Assembly: GCA_963932145.1 (NCBI GenBank)
Contig: OZ010573.1
Span: 23,596,565 to 23,660,564, forward strand
Reading direction: 5' to 3'
DNA length: 64,000 nucleotides
Origin: Acanthosepion lycidas
Lineage: Eukaryota; Mollusca; Cephalopoda; Sepiida; Sepiidae
Both the position numbers and the translations under genes were made by a program. The notes beneath the pieces were generated by a model. The model had not been told where the DNA came from. It was given only the letters and a program-made list of their open reading frames with translations, and ran no database searches. Positions 11,131-22,179 of the stretch are shown one piece after another. Position 1 is the first letter of the stretch. Each line of letters starts with the position of its first letter.

Positions 11131-11886
11131 TCTCTATCTATAAAAGGCAGGATGTGCGTGTGTGTAACGAATGCATGGCTGCAATTTTCAACTGATTTGC
11201 ACCAAAATTTACATGCACATGCTCCAAGTTAGCGGAAAGGCCAAGACTGACTTTGCATTTCCCAACTCCCATCGATAGTGGAAATAATCGATTTTTTCAT
11301 GCTTCTACGGCAGTTTTCATGTAGTTTATGGCCATTTTGTACTGACCAGAGTGAGAGCCAATAGCTGGCTGCCACGAATAAGCAGGGAGATTCTATTGGC
11401 CAGCTTGAGAGCCAACAGCTGACTGATACGAATGTTAACTAGCATGCAAAAAAAATTGATAGCTGCATTCGTCACAAGTGGGAAAAATTTAAATCTGCAT
11501 GACTCATTTGCTTGCTTAAACTCAACATTGATTCTGATTCTGCAGAACTGGTTTGGGTGTGAAAAAGTATTTGTTGTTAACATTCTTTTTTCATTTGGTT
11601 TTTCCAGTTACAAGTCCTTTTTTAAAGCTGATCATTTTGTGTTCATTTTGTGTTCATTTTGTTTAGTTCTTTTTTTGTAACAGATTTAATGTTTAGTATA
11701 GAGCTTAGAAAAAATTCGCAGTGTGAGATAGGCAAGAAGTAAGGTATGTAGCAACATCAGCATGGCAAAGGGCACTCCTTTAAAGGCAAGGAAGGGCAAA
11801 AATATTTTAAGTCAAGTGATAGCAATTGCTGTATGAGTCGTACGACTTTTGAATCAAGCATGGGCAACACCGGGCCATGCTGCTAG
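11131..11886 (+). mobile_element. Non-autonomous Helitron, 756 bp, both termini present
   Basis: It starts TCTCTATCTATAAAAGGCAG after an A (11130) and ends CTAG (11883-11886) before a T (11887). This fits the 5'-TC...CTRR-3' termini and A|T insertion site of Helitrons. About ten bases before the end, CATGGGCAACACCGGGCCATG (11869 onward, split by a short loop) forms the expected subterminal hairpin. No Rep/helicase coding sequence is present and the interior has no convincing ORF. It lies immediately after the Penelope-like 3' UTR. Confidence 0.8.
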
Positions 11887-12108
11887 TTAGTGATAAAAAA
11901 CAAATGAAAACTACAGATAAAGTTCATTTTCTTCATAAACAGTCATTCACTCCTACTAACAAGCAAAAATTTTTTTTCTCTTGGGATGCTGGCCAAAACT
12001 AGTTGAGGAAGCTAATTGAAATAATAAAACAAAAAATATTAATGTACAATCCAGTGTGCCTGAAAATTTTAATTTATTGACATTCTTTATTGTTCAAAAA
12101 AAAAAAAT

Positions 12109-12113
<5 letters not shown>

Positions 12114-12151
<38 letters not shown>
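12114..12151. repeat. (AT)n microsatellite
   Basis: A pure AT array within intron 1 following an A-rich run. Confidence 0.9.
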
Positions 12152-12153
<2 letters not shown>

Positions 12154-12825
12154 CAAGTCTGACAATTATTCTGGCTAGTAAATGTAATTAATACTGTTTA
12201 ATTAAAAACAGAGTATTTATTTAAATAAATTGCATCTATAAAAATAACGTATAAAAAGAAAATATGATAGACATTTTTGTGTGTAACATTTTACATATGC
12301 TCTAATTCTAGACATTGCTCCAAAAAACACTTTGATGCTAAGAGTTCATAGTATATACATAACTTTTAATAATGTAATAATATTGATTTTTCTACATAAA
12401 CAATTATGAATTTATGACAAAATTATTATGTATATACACATGCATTATATGTCTATATGGGTTTTGTTTTTGGAAAGCTATAAAGTCTAGTTATCTCTTG
12501 CTAAAAATACACCCCATAAATACTTTAATGCAACTTATCTCTCATGTTTGTATGTATACAATAATACAGAAATACAAGTTTGCCATTCTACCACACCCTG
12601 TTTTTTACCCTGAAGTATAAGAAATTGATCATGAGAAAAAAATTGACTTACTCTCATGGCTAGTTTTCACTATCATGTTTGAAGTAATTCCCTTGAACAT
12701 ATAAACATCAATTTTAAAGGGTAGATAAAAGCACTTTATTTATATTTATACATCAATTATGTTATGTAACGTGTCTTTTTTTTTATGTAATAATATTTTA
12801 GTGATACGCATCTTACTAATTAACC

Positions 12826-13165
12826 CATAGCTGGAGAGGGAGAAGAGCTAGATTGATACATTTCCCAAGGATATTTGCATATAAGTGAATATAATGAACC
12901 TAACTGGAATTTGAACTCAGATCTCTGATTAATAATTCCTAGCCATTTTCCATGACATCACCCGCACATCCAAGCTTACAGCACTTGATGTTCCCAAGTG
13001 GTCACACATCTAGGTACTAGCCAAGGCTCAACACTGCTTAACTGAGGTGATCATACATGAACTGGTGTTTCAAAGTGATATGGCCATAAGCCTGAGATCT
13101 TTGTATGTTTCTCTCCTGTTACAGAGATCAGTGTTTGAGTTTAGGTACAAAAATCTTGAATGAGG
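12826..13165 (-). mobile_element. Degraded tRNA-derived SINE (family B)
   Basis: Read on the reverse strand it has a tRNA-like head: GGTGATGTCATGGAAAATGG, then a B-box-like GAGTTCAAATTCC at about 12907-12919. Its body resembles that of 14398-14640 and 43145-43465. This family is present at least three times, always in the same orientation here. Substitution-rich, hence old. Confidence 0.5.
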
Positions 13166-14397
13166 ATTTTCTAGGCAGGCTGGTAATTCCTCCCCATTTT
13201 TTTAAAGATTGGTACAACACATTCATCCTACCCAGTCATCCTACCCACACCTTTATTTAACATTTTGATGCTTTTTTTTTCTGATGATGATGACTTTTTT
13301 TTTTTTTTGTATTTTTTAATCTGTACAAGAATTTGAAGGGTTGTAAGAACACAGCAACACTAAAGGGTAAAGTATTTATTTCTCTTTTTGCTTTTATTTA
13401 TACTTGATTTTTAATCTTTATAAATTAAAAAAATATGTCAGAAAAAAATAATCTTATTATATAGTTAGAATAACATCGAATATAAAAGTTATACAGTGTG
13501 GGTTAAATTTTTCTTAGCACTCAGGAAAAAAAATGAAAATGCTAATGATGTAAAAGACTCAGAAATTATTTCATATCTTGATATTTCTAATTTTCTAAAA
13601 TTCTGAGTATGAGACATGTCATGACATGATAGTTCATTTACTATTTTTGTTTACCTGTCCTTGAACCCAAATAAAATATCATGTCATGTTACTAAGTTGA
13701 AGGCTTTTGGTCCATTTCGGAGCTTATTCTAATTGTCAAATTAATCAGGTTAAAATGTAGTTATCTCCCTTTTTTCTTTTTTAAAAAAACCAAACGGTGT
13801 CATATTTATTAATGATTTTTATCTATTTAACAACTCCAAAGTTAAAATCTCATTTACTTCACATTTGTCTATCATTCTGTCTTGACAAGGTTACTTAGCA
13901 TTACCTAGTTTAAAATTTTCTCTCAGGATTATTGTTAACCTTTGCTCACTTTAGTTTGATTTACATCTAAATTACATCAAAATATTTTTAAAAAGTGGAA
14001 TCTGATTAAGTCTATTTGTTTAAAAATGCAGCAAAAAATCTCTTTTGCTAAAAGTATAGAACCTGTTCTTTTCTCTTAGTCAACTAACAAGAAATACATT
14101 TTTTTGTGTTTATATTAACAGTTCAAGGTTGTTTTATACACAACTTTAACCTTCATATTCAAGCCCTTAAAAATATAAACAGAAAAAAAGAACTTATTTA
14201 ATATAAATGTTTATGATATGTTAGGATGTCTTATTCTTTGTATAATTTACATGTCAAATTTCATGTAAATGTTTAGTGTTTCTTTTACACAGGACATGTT
14301 TATAGAATAAATTTGACTCCACAGTATAAAGTATCTTTTTTTCTTTGAGTATTTTTTCTACTTCAGTTATGTTTCAATCCCTACAAAAACTTTCCTG

Positions 14398-14645
14398 GAT
14401 AAGAGATAAACTTGACTGGAATTCAAAATCATCTTTTCTGATTTCTCATTCCGAGCCACTATCCATGACACCACTTGCACGTTCACACTCTAGGTAGACA
14501 GAACTCATTAGCCTTGGTTAGCAGTGTGTCTAGAAGAAAGATCATTCTGATTTCAAAACCAGGGTAGATGTGACTCTTTAGTTATCTTGATGACAACCCT
14601 TCAAGGGGCCAACAGCTTCATCTTTGCGATGAGGTGTGGGGTTCT
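14398..14645 (-). mobile_element. Degraded tRNA-derived SINE (family B)
   Basis: Reverse-strand sequence carries the same head arrangement as 12826-13165: a conserved ATGGATAGTGGCT-like A box and then a TTTGAATTCCAGTC-like B box, in the order expected for a tRNA-derived head. Its body includes the GGTAGACAGAACTC block near 14490. Family boundaries are approximate. Confidence 0.45.
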
Positions 14646-14892
14646 ATATGCAGTTTATAAGTAATAGTTGGTAGAGAATTCAGGATCCACCAAATCCTGG
14701 ACATAACCAGTCATATGAACATTAAGCATTGTATTTGTCATCATAAGATAAAATGTAGCAAAATATATTATGTCCAATATGTCCAGATATTATGAATAGG
14801 AGAATAGTTATCAAAGACCAGACTGAACAATAAGCCTGTATTTATGGTGGTTTTCTAAGGATAGCTTAGGTGTAGCACAAGGCCAAAAGTAT

Positions 14893-14981
14893 GGGGTACC
14901 TAGTGAGGATCGAACTCACTATTTGGTCATAATTGTTCTAGCAAGACAAGCATGCTAACCATTACACCACATTGAGTACCC
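14893..14981 (-). repeat. tRNA-like sequence (SINE head or tRNA pseudogene)
   Basis: On the reverse strand it begins GGGTACTC and ends GGTACCCC. It contains an A-box-like TGGTGTAATGGTTAGCATG and a perfect T-arm (GTGAG TTCGATC CTCAC). The segment between the D and T arms is about 40 nt and has no acceptable anticodon stem, so it is not a working tRNA gene. A related head occurs at 63765-63833. Confidence 0.55.
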
Positions 14982-15110
14982 AAACATGTATTTGTCATTG
15001 AATAGAAATAAAAGAAAATTGAGCTTAGAATCACATCCAAACATATAATCTCTCCTTAGCATTATTATTCCTGTTCTCAAAGTTTGTTTATTTGCTTCTT
15101 TATTTTTCAG

Positions 15111-15260
15111 AACAACTTGGTTCTCATCATTTGTATGGAGAGGTGAAAAAGGTTGACTATTCTGACTGTTCAACGAGTAATGCAGCTGCATGCAACAGAG
15201 TACAGTCCCCTTTGCAAATGCCCTATGACAGCCCTGCCTACATAAATAGTCATGAACAAG
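15111..15260 (+). CDS. Exon 2 of the DUF3504 gene
   Basis: This 150-bp exon lies between a polypyrimidine/TTTTTCAG acceptor and an AAG|GTAAGA donor, with phase 1 at both ends. It joins exon 1 in frame (the split codon gives Glu) and encodes about 50 residues starting EQLGSHHLYGEVKKVDYSDC. These are rich in Ser, Asn and Tyr, with no known domain. It is a linker between the recombinase-like domain and the downstream helical exon. Because the exon is phase-symmetrical, it could be skipped without changing the frame. Confidence 0.85.
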
Positions 15261-15406
15261 GTAAGACTTATGCAAGCAAAGGAATAACCTTCTTAGCTTT
15301 TTCAAAATTCAGCTTCCTATTTTCTAAATTTGATATATTTAGAATTACATTTCTTCATTAAATCCATGATAAGAACAAAAGTTTATTTCCTCACATTTCT
15401 CACTCA

Positions 15407-15410
<4 letters not shown>

Positions 15411-15438
<28 letters not shown>
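15411..15438. repeat. (CA)n microsatellite
   Basis: A pure CA array near the start of intron 2. Confidence 0.9.
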
Positions 15439-15849
15439 TCTAAAATAGATTTAAAATCCTTTTCTTTTTGTCTTGTGTGTAAGTAGACATCAACTTAGTG
15501 AATTATCAGCTTAGTTTGGTTCTGATAGTTTTTTCTGCTTGTTTAGGTTACATTCAGTGATAATTTCTGACTGTCTCACACACTGTAGAATTGTGTGATG
15601 AACAAGAGTTAGCTAGATGTGAAAATATCTGCTGGAAAATTTCAAAACAATATTAAAAAGATCATTTGAAGAGATTTCCTCAATCTTGTAAATAAAAAAA
15701 ATATTATTCTAATTCTTGTATACAAGCAAAAGTTGAAGTGAGTAAATCAAAATTTTTCAGGCCAGAAACCAGAGCTGATAATATGGATTTTATTGTAACC
15801 AAATGGAGATGGAAAAAAAAAAGAACAGTAATGAAATACACTATTTAAA

Positions 15850-15946
15850 TTATTTGGACTATTGTCCTCATCCTTGTTGTCATATTTATCACAACATTTC
15901 GGCCATTGTACACTCTGGCCTTCTTCAGGTGGTTAGAATGTCGATC
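15850..15946 (-). repeat. Single arm of foldback family C, hammerhead-ribozyme-like core
   Basis: On the reverse strand: CCTGAAGAAGGCCAGAG, a loop, ATGGCCGAAATG, then TTGTGATAAATATGACAACA and GATGAGGACAATAGTCC. The segment matches each arm of the palindrome at 48211-48439. CTGAAGA, a GGCC/GGCC stem and GAAA fit the CUGANGA-stem II-GAAA arrangement of hammerhead ribozymes. The cleavage-site side does not fit well, so activity is doubtful. Confidence 0.5.
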
Positions 15947-16893
15947 TGAACCCTTTATTTCGCTCACTGGGGTAGACTGTTCTAGTTCCACATGCCATAT
16001 CTAATGGATGTTAGTTATCAGTTATCTCCTGTTAATTCACTTCTCCAAGTACCCACATATTTTGTTTTACATTGAATAACTCATATAGATATCAATAAAT
16101 TATAAAATTTATATATTCTCAGACATTCATTTTATAAATTCAGTTGAAGAGTGCATTTTGGTTTTTCTTTTTATTTGACAACTGAATTTTCTGCAGTTCC
16201 GTTCAAAGTCTCTACTCAAGCCTTTAACCTTGAAATTAAAATTATCCAAAGAAAAATCCAGAACTTTTCAAGTGAATACATTCTAAAATTTCCTTTGAAC
16301 ATCCAAAGAATTTGTTGATATTTGGATATTAGATATTTTTCAAGAATTAATGAATTTTCTTTTCTTTACACTTTCTTATTTTATTTAATTTTAAAAAAAA
16401 TTTAATTTTAAAATTTTAAATTTCACCATTCCAACATCTTCAGTGTTTCATGTCAGTGCATAGTTGTAATCAACAGTCATGTTTTTATATTTCCTTTTCC
16501 TATACATATATAATTCCATCATCAAAAAGCATTACTTTGGTCCAATGAAGTTCTTCAAGAGGATGTCACATATTTTTTTCCACTTTGTCATTTATTTGTC
16601 TAGCATTCTCATCTGTGTAACTTTTACATCTTTGTTTCAGTTGGTTAGTTCTCCAACTCTCTTCGGATTATTGTGGCTGTATTTACTAAATAATTTGATA
16701 TTTATAATTTTTTTTAGGACACTGTAAAAAAAAAAAAAAAAATGAATCCTATTGAAAAATGAGTTCTTATTTTCTTGATTATACATTATGATGTCTTAAA
16801 TACATGGCTAGTTTCATTTTCATTATACTTTTAAAAACTTGAATAATTATTCTTGCACTTGTAAAATTCATAATAACTAAATTTTTAAAAGTA

Positions 16894-16973
16894 TTAGGTT
16901 GGTGCAAAAATAATATCGTTTTTTGACATTAAAAAATATGTCAAAAAACGATATTATTTTTGCACCAACCTAA
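16894..16973. mobile_element. 80-bp palindromic mariner MITE (MADE1-like)
   Basis: Near-perfect hairpin. The terminal repeats begin TTAGGTTGGTGCAAAAATAA and end with the complement, and the centre is GACATTAAAAAATATGTC. TA target duplications lie at 16892-16893 and 16974-16975. The total is exactly 80 bp. Length, TA target and terminal motif match the human Hsmar1-derived MADE1 family. It sits in intron 2 and would form a precursor-miRNA-sized hairpin in the pre-mRNA. Confidence 0.95.
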
Positions 16974-18339
16974 TAAAACAACTTCCACAAATATGATTAT
17001 TGAAGAATAATTGTAAAAGCCTCTTTGATCATTCTGTTCCATCTCAACTTTACAAGGTTTGTTATCAAATTAATATATAGCATCAGTTCAAGTGCAGCTC
17101 AGTGGTAGATTTTGGGACCCAAAACTATAAATTGTAATGTTCGACTTGAGATATTTCAAAATATTTACCAAAAAATCTAATGATTTCAAGCCAAGCAAAG
17201 GTTCCTTTTTACTTGTAAACAGTTTGATACTTTGTGGCTAAACCTGGGTCAATTCCATAGGATTCAAATATCCAATAGGGATATAGATAGCCCAATTAAT
17301 TATCCATTAGGCCAGCATTTTGCTGCTTGCATATACAGTGAAATTAGCTGGAAAATATTAAGTGTTTATTTCTGTTTTTTTTATGGTTTGTAATTATTTG
17401 AATTAGATATATTTATTTTTCAAATATTCTTGATGCAATGAACACATTTAAAACAACAAATTCAAGATTTTCTTTTGAATTTTTATATTTTAACAAAAAA
17501 GCTATTACTTTGAAGTTTTTTGGCTGACTTTTATTTTATATCTGTACACTCAAGTTAGTCCAATTCCTTGTTATAAGCAGAGTTACATACTTTCGGCTAT
17601 GATGGAATACATTGTAAAAACAAACTTAATTTAATTAATGCTATTAATTGGTGAGCTATGGAAAAGAGGTTTGCATTTCCACCATTATGGGCATTATTAT
17701 ATCCATGATACAATAGCAATTCATGGACAGAATGGAATAGGTGAAAGAAAAGAGTGACAATCATGCTTTATTCCCAGAAAGAGTTTTATGCTGCTTAGCC
17801 ATACACAAATTTATACATATTTACATTTGTCCCACACAGAGAAAATATAACACACATATGCAACAATTAGCAGTGTGAAAAGTGCTCATTCTTCTCTCTT
17901 CAGAGCTCAATTAAGGAAATCAAATAGCTGTGCACCAAGGCTAAAAAGAGACGATTGAGGATAAGAAATCCTCCTGTATTAATGATACAAAGAACTGATC
18001 AGCTTTTTCTAATTCTATTCCCCACCTCCAGTTTCTTTTTTATTAGTTTTTTTCAAATTGCCATTTATGGTAATTGTACCTCTTCCTCTACCCTGTCTGT
18101 TTTCATCTCATCTTAATAAATGTCTGTTTTTATGGCAGTACTTGCATTTTTTAACCCAAGAAGATTTTTAAATCTACTTTATTTGTGGTCATTCAAGAAT
18201 AACTGGAAATTGTAATTTAGAGTACACAGCTGAATTAGAATTGAAATGGGATAAGAATGGTGGGTGTTCATTAAAGACACTAGAACAAAAAAAAATACAA
18301 TATTTATGCTCAGAATGATAACAGAAAGTGCAATACAAA

Positions 18340-19965
18340 TGCAAACGAATGCAAACCTATGTTTTATAGATTATACCAAAAACATTTGATACAGTACATC
18401 ACAAAGAAATATTGGAACTGCTAGATAACCTTTGTAACTGACTACCAGTCTCAGTGAAAAAGGTCCAGGCTTCATACTGATGTTATCCTTTTATTTAGAA
18501 AATACTCTGTGAAAACTAGAGACAAATAATGAATGTATGTCTCAAAAAGGGGAAATGGATAAACAAAATATATTTTAGAGAAGTACATAAACAAGGAAAA
18601 CAGTTTTTAAACAGAAACGAATAACAATTTGAAACAAATGATAAAGGGACACATAGTGTGTTAGAGATTTCAAACTCAGTAGTAGGAAGCATATTATTAC
18701 ATGTTGCCTCTTGCCTCTTTGGGTGGCAATAGCTAAAGAACATGGTAGTTTCCTTACCCCCTAAGAGTCACATGGCAGCAGACTCACAGAAATGACATCT
18801 GAACACATTATATAGAATGAATGTCTTTTTTTTATATAACGTTAAAATGTTTCTCATAATTTTAACCCTGCTATGATACTACTACCAAATAATACAGTCT
18901 CTAAGACTGGGAACGTATATACTGATTCTTTCAGTTACCATTACAACCTTGACATATTCAGGAAGAATATTAAAATAATCTAGAACATATACTAGGTGCA
19001 AACCACCCCCGCATATAGATAGAAAAGGAATTCTATAAATATACAAAAATAGAAAGGTGTGTAAAACAAATGTCTTTTCATCAGACTTATTCAACCTATA
19101 CAGTAAGGTGATTCTGTGAGAATTAGAAGTCCTACCAAGATTCATTATTAGCAACCACAATGTTAACAACATAAGATATGCAGATGACACAGTGTTGATA
19201 GCAGACACAGAAAGGAAACTACAGGAATTCCTATAGAGGGTAGGAAAGGAAAGCCAGAAGGACTAAACATTAATTCTAAGAAGATGGAATGCATAGTTGT
19301 TAGCAAACAGTCCAACATGCAAATTACAAATTGAAAATACCAAAATCAAACAAGTACAACAATTTAGCTATCTGGGAAGTGTTTTAACAGATGACAAAGT
19401 GAGACATTAAAATCTGAAGACGCATTGAGATAGCAAAAGATGCCTGCCAAAAGCTAAGCAAAGTATTAAGAAACATAAAAAATTTATTAGAAACAAAGAA
19501 AAGAGTACTGAACTATGTAATATCAGTCCTATATGACAGTGAATGCTGGACAATCTCACAGATTAAGAAGAGACTTGAAGCAGCAGAAATATGGTTCTAC
19601 AGAAGGAGGCTGAAAGTATCATGAACTGAATACATGAACAACAACAAAGTCTTAGAGAAAATGGAAACAAAAAAGACATTGTACTTAATATCAGAAAGGA
19701 TTGTTGAAATTTCTAGTGCACATAATGAGGAAAGAGGGTTTGTCAAAAATGAACACTCACAGGACATATTGAAGACAAGGGGCAGAAAAAAAAACAGTGC
19801 ATAACCTAACAAACATATATAAATGGATGGCAGAACAGGGTTTAAGAGAGATAACTAAAAGAAAAAAAAATTACTAAGCTACAAAGGACAGGAAATTGTG
19901 GAGAGAGTCATGATCCCTGATGTCCTGAAGGGACACAACACAGAAGAAAAAGAAAAAAAAATTCA
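18340..19965 (+). mobile_element. Degraded RTE-like LINE (reverse transcriptase region)
   Basis: A decayed + strand LINE reverse transcriptase. Near 18380-18420 are remains of the AFDTVxHKEILELLDNL motif. Near 19167-19205 is IRYADDTVLIADT with the catalytic YADD. Then follow SKKMECIVVSKQSN, FSYLGSVLTDD, LLETKKRVLNY, SECWTISQI-like and EIWFYRRRLKVS blocks and a WMAEQGLREITKR-like C-terminus, with an A-rich end near 19950. Multiple stops and frame changes are present. A 500-bp segment between the first two motifs (about 18500-19080) is longer than expected and may be an insertion. Confidence 0.75.
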
Positions 19966-20234
19966 TATTTCCAATTAACATTCAGCAGATAGTGAAGCAA
20001 TTGAATGCTGATCCAATTTGTTTGTCTACCTTCATGATCAGAAGTTGGAACCAAGACAATCATTTTTCCCTTATATTATTATATTTACAAGTGTAATATT
20101 TGAATGCAGAAGGAAAGGTAGAAACATCATTTCTGCTGTCTAATTCCCACAGCCACAATATTGCAAATGCCTATCACTATTCAATTGCTATTTCCATACC
20201 AAATATTCAGATAAGTGACATTCTTTAGTTCCAC

Positions 20235-20640
20235 CATTTCAGACCTTCACAATTAGAACATGCCATGTTATTGCCATGAAGTTGAAACACCCATATTTCC
20301 TTTGTGTTCCAAACATAAGAAGACAGCTTTTCCCCAAGAATTGCCACTATGTAGAACAGACTCCCACATATGTGCTTCCCTGAACACTACAATCTTAACC
20401 TGTTCACATCAAGGATCAATCATTATAGATCCTCCTTATCTTTATTTCGTACCATCCTTCTCTTACACTGCATTCAGTAACACTCTATATTGAGTGGCTT
20501 TTGAACTGTGTATTGCGTGAATTTTCATACATAAAACAGACGAGCAGAATAGTATTATAGCTATTTATACCAAATGTGTAATAAATGTTTACTTTACTCA
20601 TCTGGTATAAATATAATTTTTCAAGGAAGCCCACTCATCC
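20235..20640 (+). mobile_element. 3' fragment of a LINE ORF2 (C-terminal region)
   Basis: Translation gives pieces resembling the LINE ORF2 C-terminus (FSPRIATM-NRLPHMCFPEHYNLNLF, then INHY). This is a pattern seen at the ends of Jockey/CR1-type reverse transcriptases (LPRTAxLWNxLPxxCFP). It is short, with stops. An imperfect inverted segment (ATTTATACCAAATGTGTAAT / CTGGTATAAATATAATT) lies at 20567-20615. Confidence 0.45.
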
Positions 20641-21664
20641 TCATGAATGTTAATTTGTTAGGTTAAAATTAATAAAGAACCTAACAATATAATTAACAAT
20701 TGACTTCTGGACAACATCTTATTTCTCCTTAGATTCCCTTTATATAACAATGCTATATATCTGGTAATTTGAATTTACCTCATAAATTGATCAAAGTATA
20801 AATTATATCTTTTGGACAGTATTTAATTTGTTTTGTACACTGAGAAGTGGTTAATTTTCTTGAGTGTTTTCTAAACTTAAATATAAAAAGTTTCATGCCT
20901 TTTCATTTCTTTTAACTTTGTTACATTAGAAGTAAGTAACCGTTTATCACATGAAGTAGCACACTTTTTGGTCAAAATTCAGTCTTTCGTGTGATTATAG
21001 TGACCACTCCTTGGCAATGGTATATGGAGGCGGTGCACTGTCCAGATCACATGACCTCTTTTTCCGCCATACTGACAAAATCCAAAGGAATACAGGGTGC
21101 CACATTTGAAGTCGACTTGGCTTGACTGGAGAAGTTGGCTGGAATTGTTGTCAGTGTTGATAGCTCCACACTGGATTTTTTGTCTAGATTTACTTCCATA
21201 GTGTTTTCCATGTTTAGATATGGCTGCCAGGCAGTAGAGGTTTAAAATAAGGGTTTTTCTTCCCCTAGATTACTTTTCTAGGCTGACAAGCTCCATCTAT
21301 CCAAAGATGTTTATGAGGCATCAGTGGTCTACCTTCATCCCTTCTCTGGCTTGGAGCTGGACATAGTTGTCAGAGGCTATTTCAGACGCATGCCATGGGA
21401 GCTTGTCCCCACTACCACCCCCAGCCATGACAATCTTTAAAATCTATATAATGTACATATATAAACATTACATTATTTGTTTTAGATGCTCCCCAGAAAA
21501 TTAAATTACATTGTTTCAATTAATTTTTATACCATCTCGTTAAAGAAAATATGTTCTAACTGCCATGCTGTTTTGTGAATGAGTTCATTTTTTTCCTGTT
21601 TGAGCCAAATTGTCTTAAAAACTGGCTATTTTATAACATGTAAAATTTTGTTTTTCTTTTTTAG

Positions 21665-21796
21665 AAGATGTATTCCTGACACTAGAACAAGCCAAAGAAC
21701 AGTTCCTTTTGTTACTTCAGCGAATGGATATTGATGCCTTGGTAGCCTTTGATAAATGGCTAAAACTGATGAGAATTAGCCGAAACCCTGTCACTG
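21665..21796 (+). CDS. Exon 3 of the DUF3504 gene
   Basis: A 132-bp exon, phase 1 on both sides, with a TTTTTTAG acceptor and a strong CTG|GTAAGT donor. It encodes 44 residues, EDVFLTLEQAKEQFLLLLQR onward, predicted to be strongly helical and amphipathic, ending KWLKLMRISRNPVTG. No named domain is recognised. The pattern suggests a short protein-interaction helix bundle following the recombinase-like domain. The unusual 'DALVAFDKWLKLMRIS' helix may be conserved in orthologues. Confidence 0.85.
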
Positions 21797-22179
21797 GTAA
21801 GTTTGCTACTGCTTTTATTTTTTTTTTTTTACACTAACATACATTTTGACACGATTTTCATCATGTCAATTTTTATATTCTCATTTCATCATGAAGTGAC
21901 CTATTTTTATGGGATTTTATTTTTCACTTTTCATCTTTTCAATTGATAAGGCCCCAATCTCAGGACTCATTTCTAAATGAAGAAGAACCTTTAATGTAAT
22001 TCTTTTCTATTTTAATTATCTAATCTAGTTTTTACATTCTCATAAAATGATTAAACAAGAGTCTTGTTTGCTGTAGAATTATTATCTTTGCTCTTATGGA
22101 ATGAGGTGAAATAAAAAGGTTGAAATTATTCTTGATGCTGCCATTTCATTGAGTTGTAACAAAAGTTTACAGCAGTTTT

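Larger units (their letters stand above)
4378..15110 (+). other. Intron 1 of the DUF3504 gene
   Basis: A GT..AG intron (GTAAAA donor, TTTTTCAG acceptor). It contains a large foldback (6466-7180), an RTE-like fragment, a SINE, a Penelope-like fragment, a Helitron and SINE remnants, all listed separately. The stretches 4378-6465, 7181-8399, 8641-9421, 11890-12825, 13165-14395 and 14645-14890 are AT-rich. I see no gene in them apart from a weak exon-like candidate at 5567-5730. Confidence 0.8.
15261..21664 (+). other. Intron 2 of the DUF3504 gene
   Basis: GTAAGA donor and TTTTTTAG acceptor. It holds a (CA)n array, a foldback-family single arm, the 80-bp mariner MITE, an RTE-like LINE and another LINE tail (all listed). 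The stretches 15950-16890, 16980-18335 and 20645-21000 are AT-rich without a supported gene. The segment 21000-21430 is less AT-rich (GGAGGCGGTGCACTGTCC, GGCTGGAATTGTTG) and looks like an unassigned old repeat. Confidence 0.75.

Noticed and set aside
11326-11680. Two overlapping open frames on opposite strands
   Set aside because: They lie inside the non-autonomous Helitron and match no Rep, helicase or host protein.
14893-14981. Possible functional tRNA gene
   Set aside because: The T-arm is perfect and the ends nearly pair, but there is no proper anticodon stem and the central part is too long.
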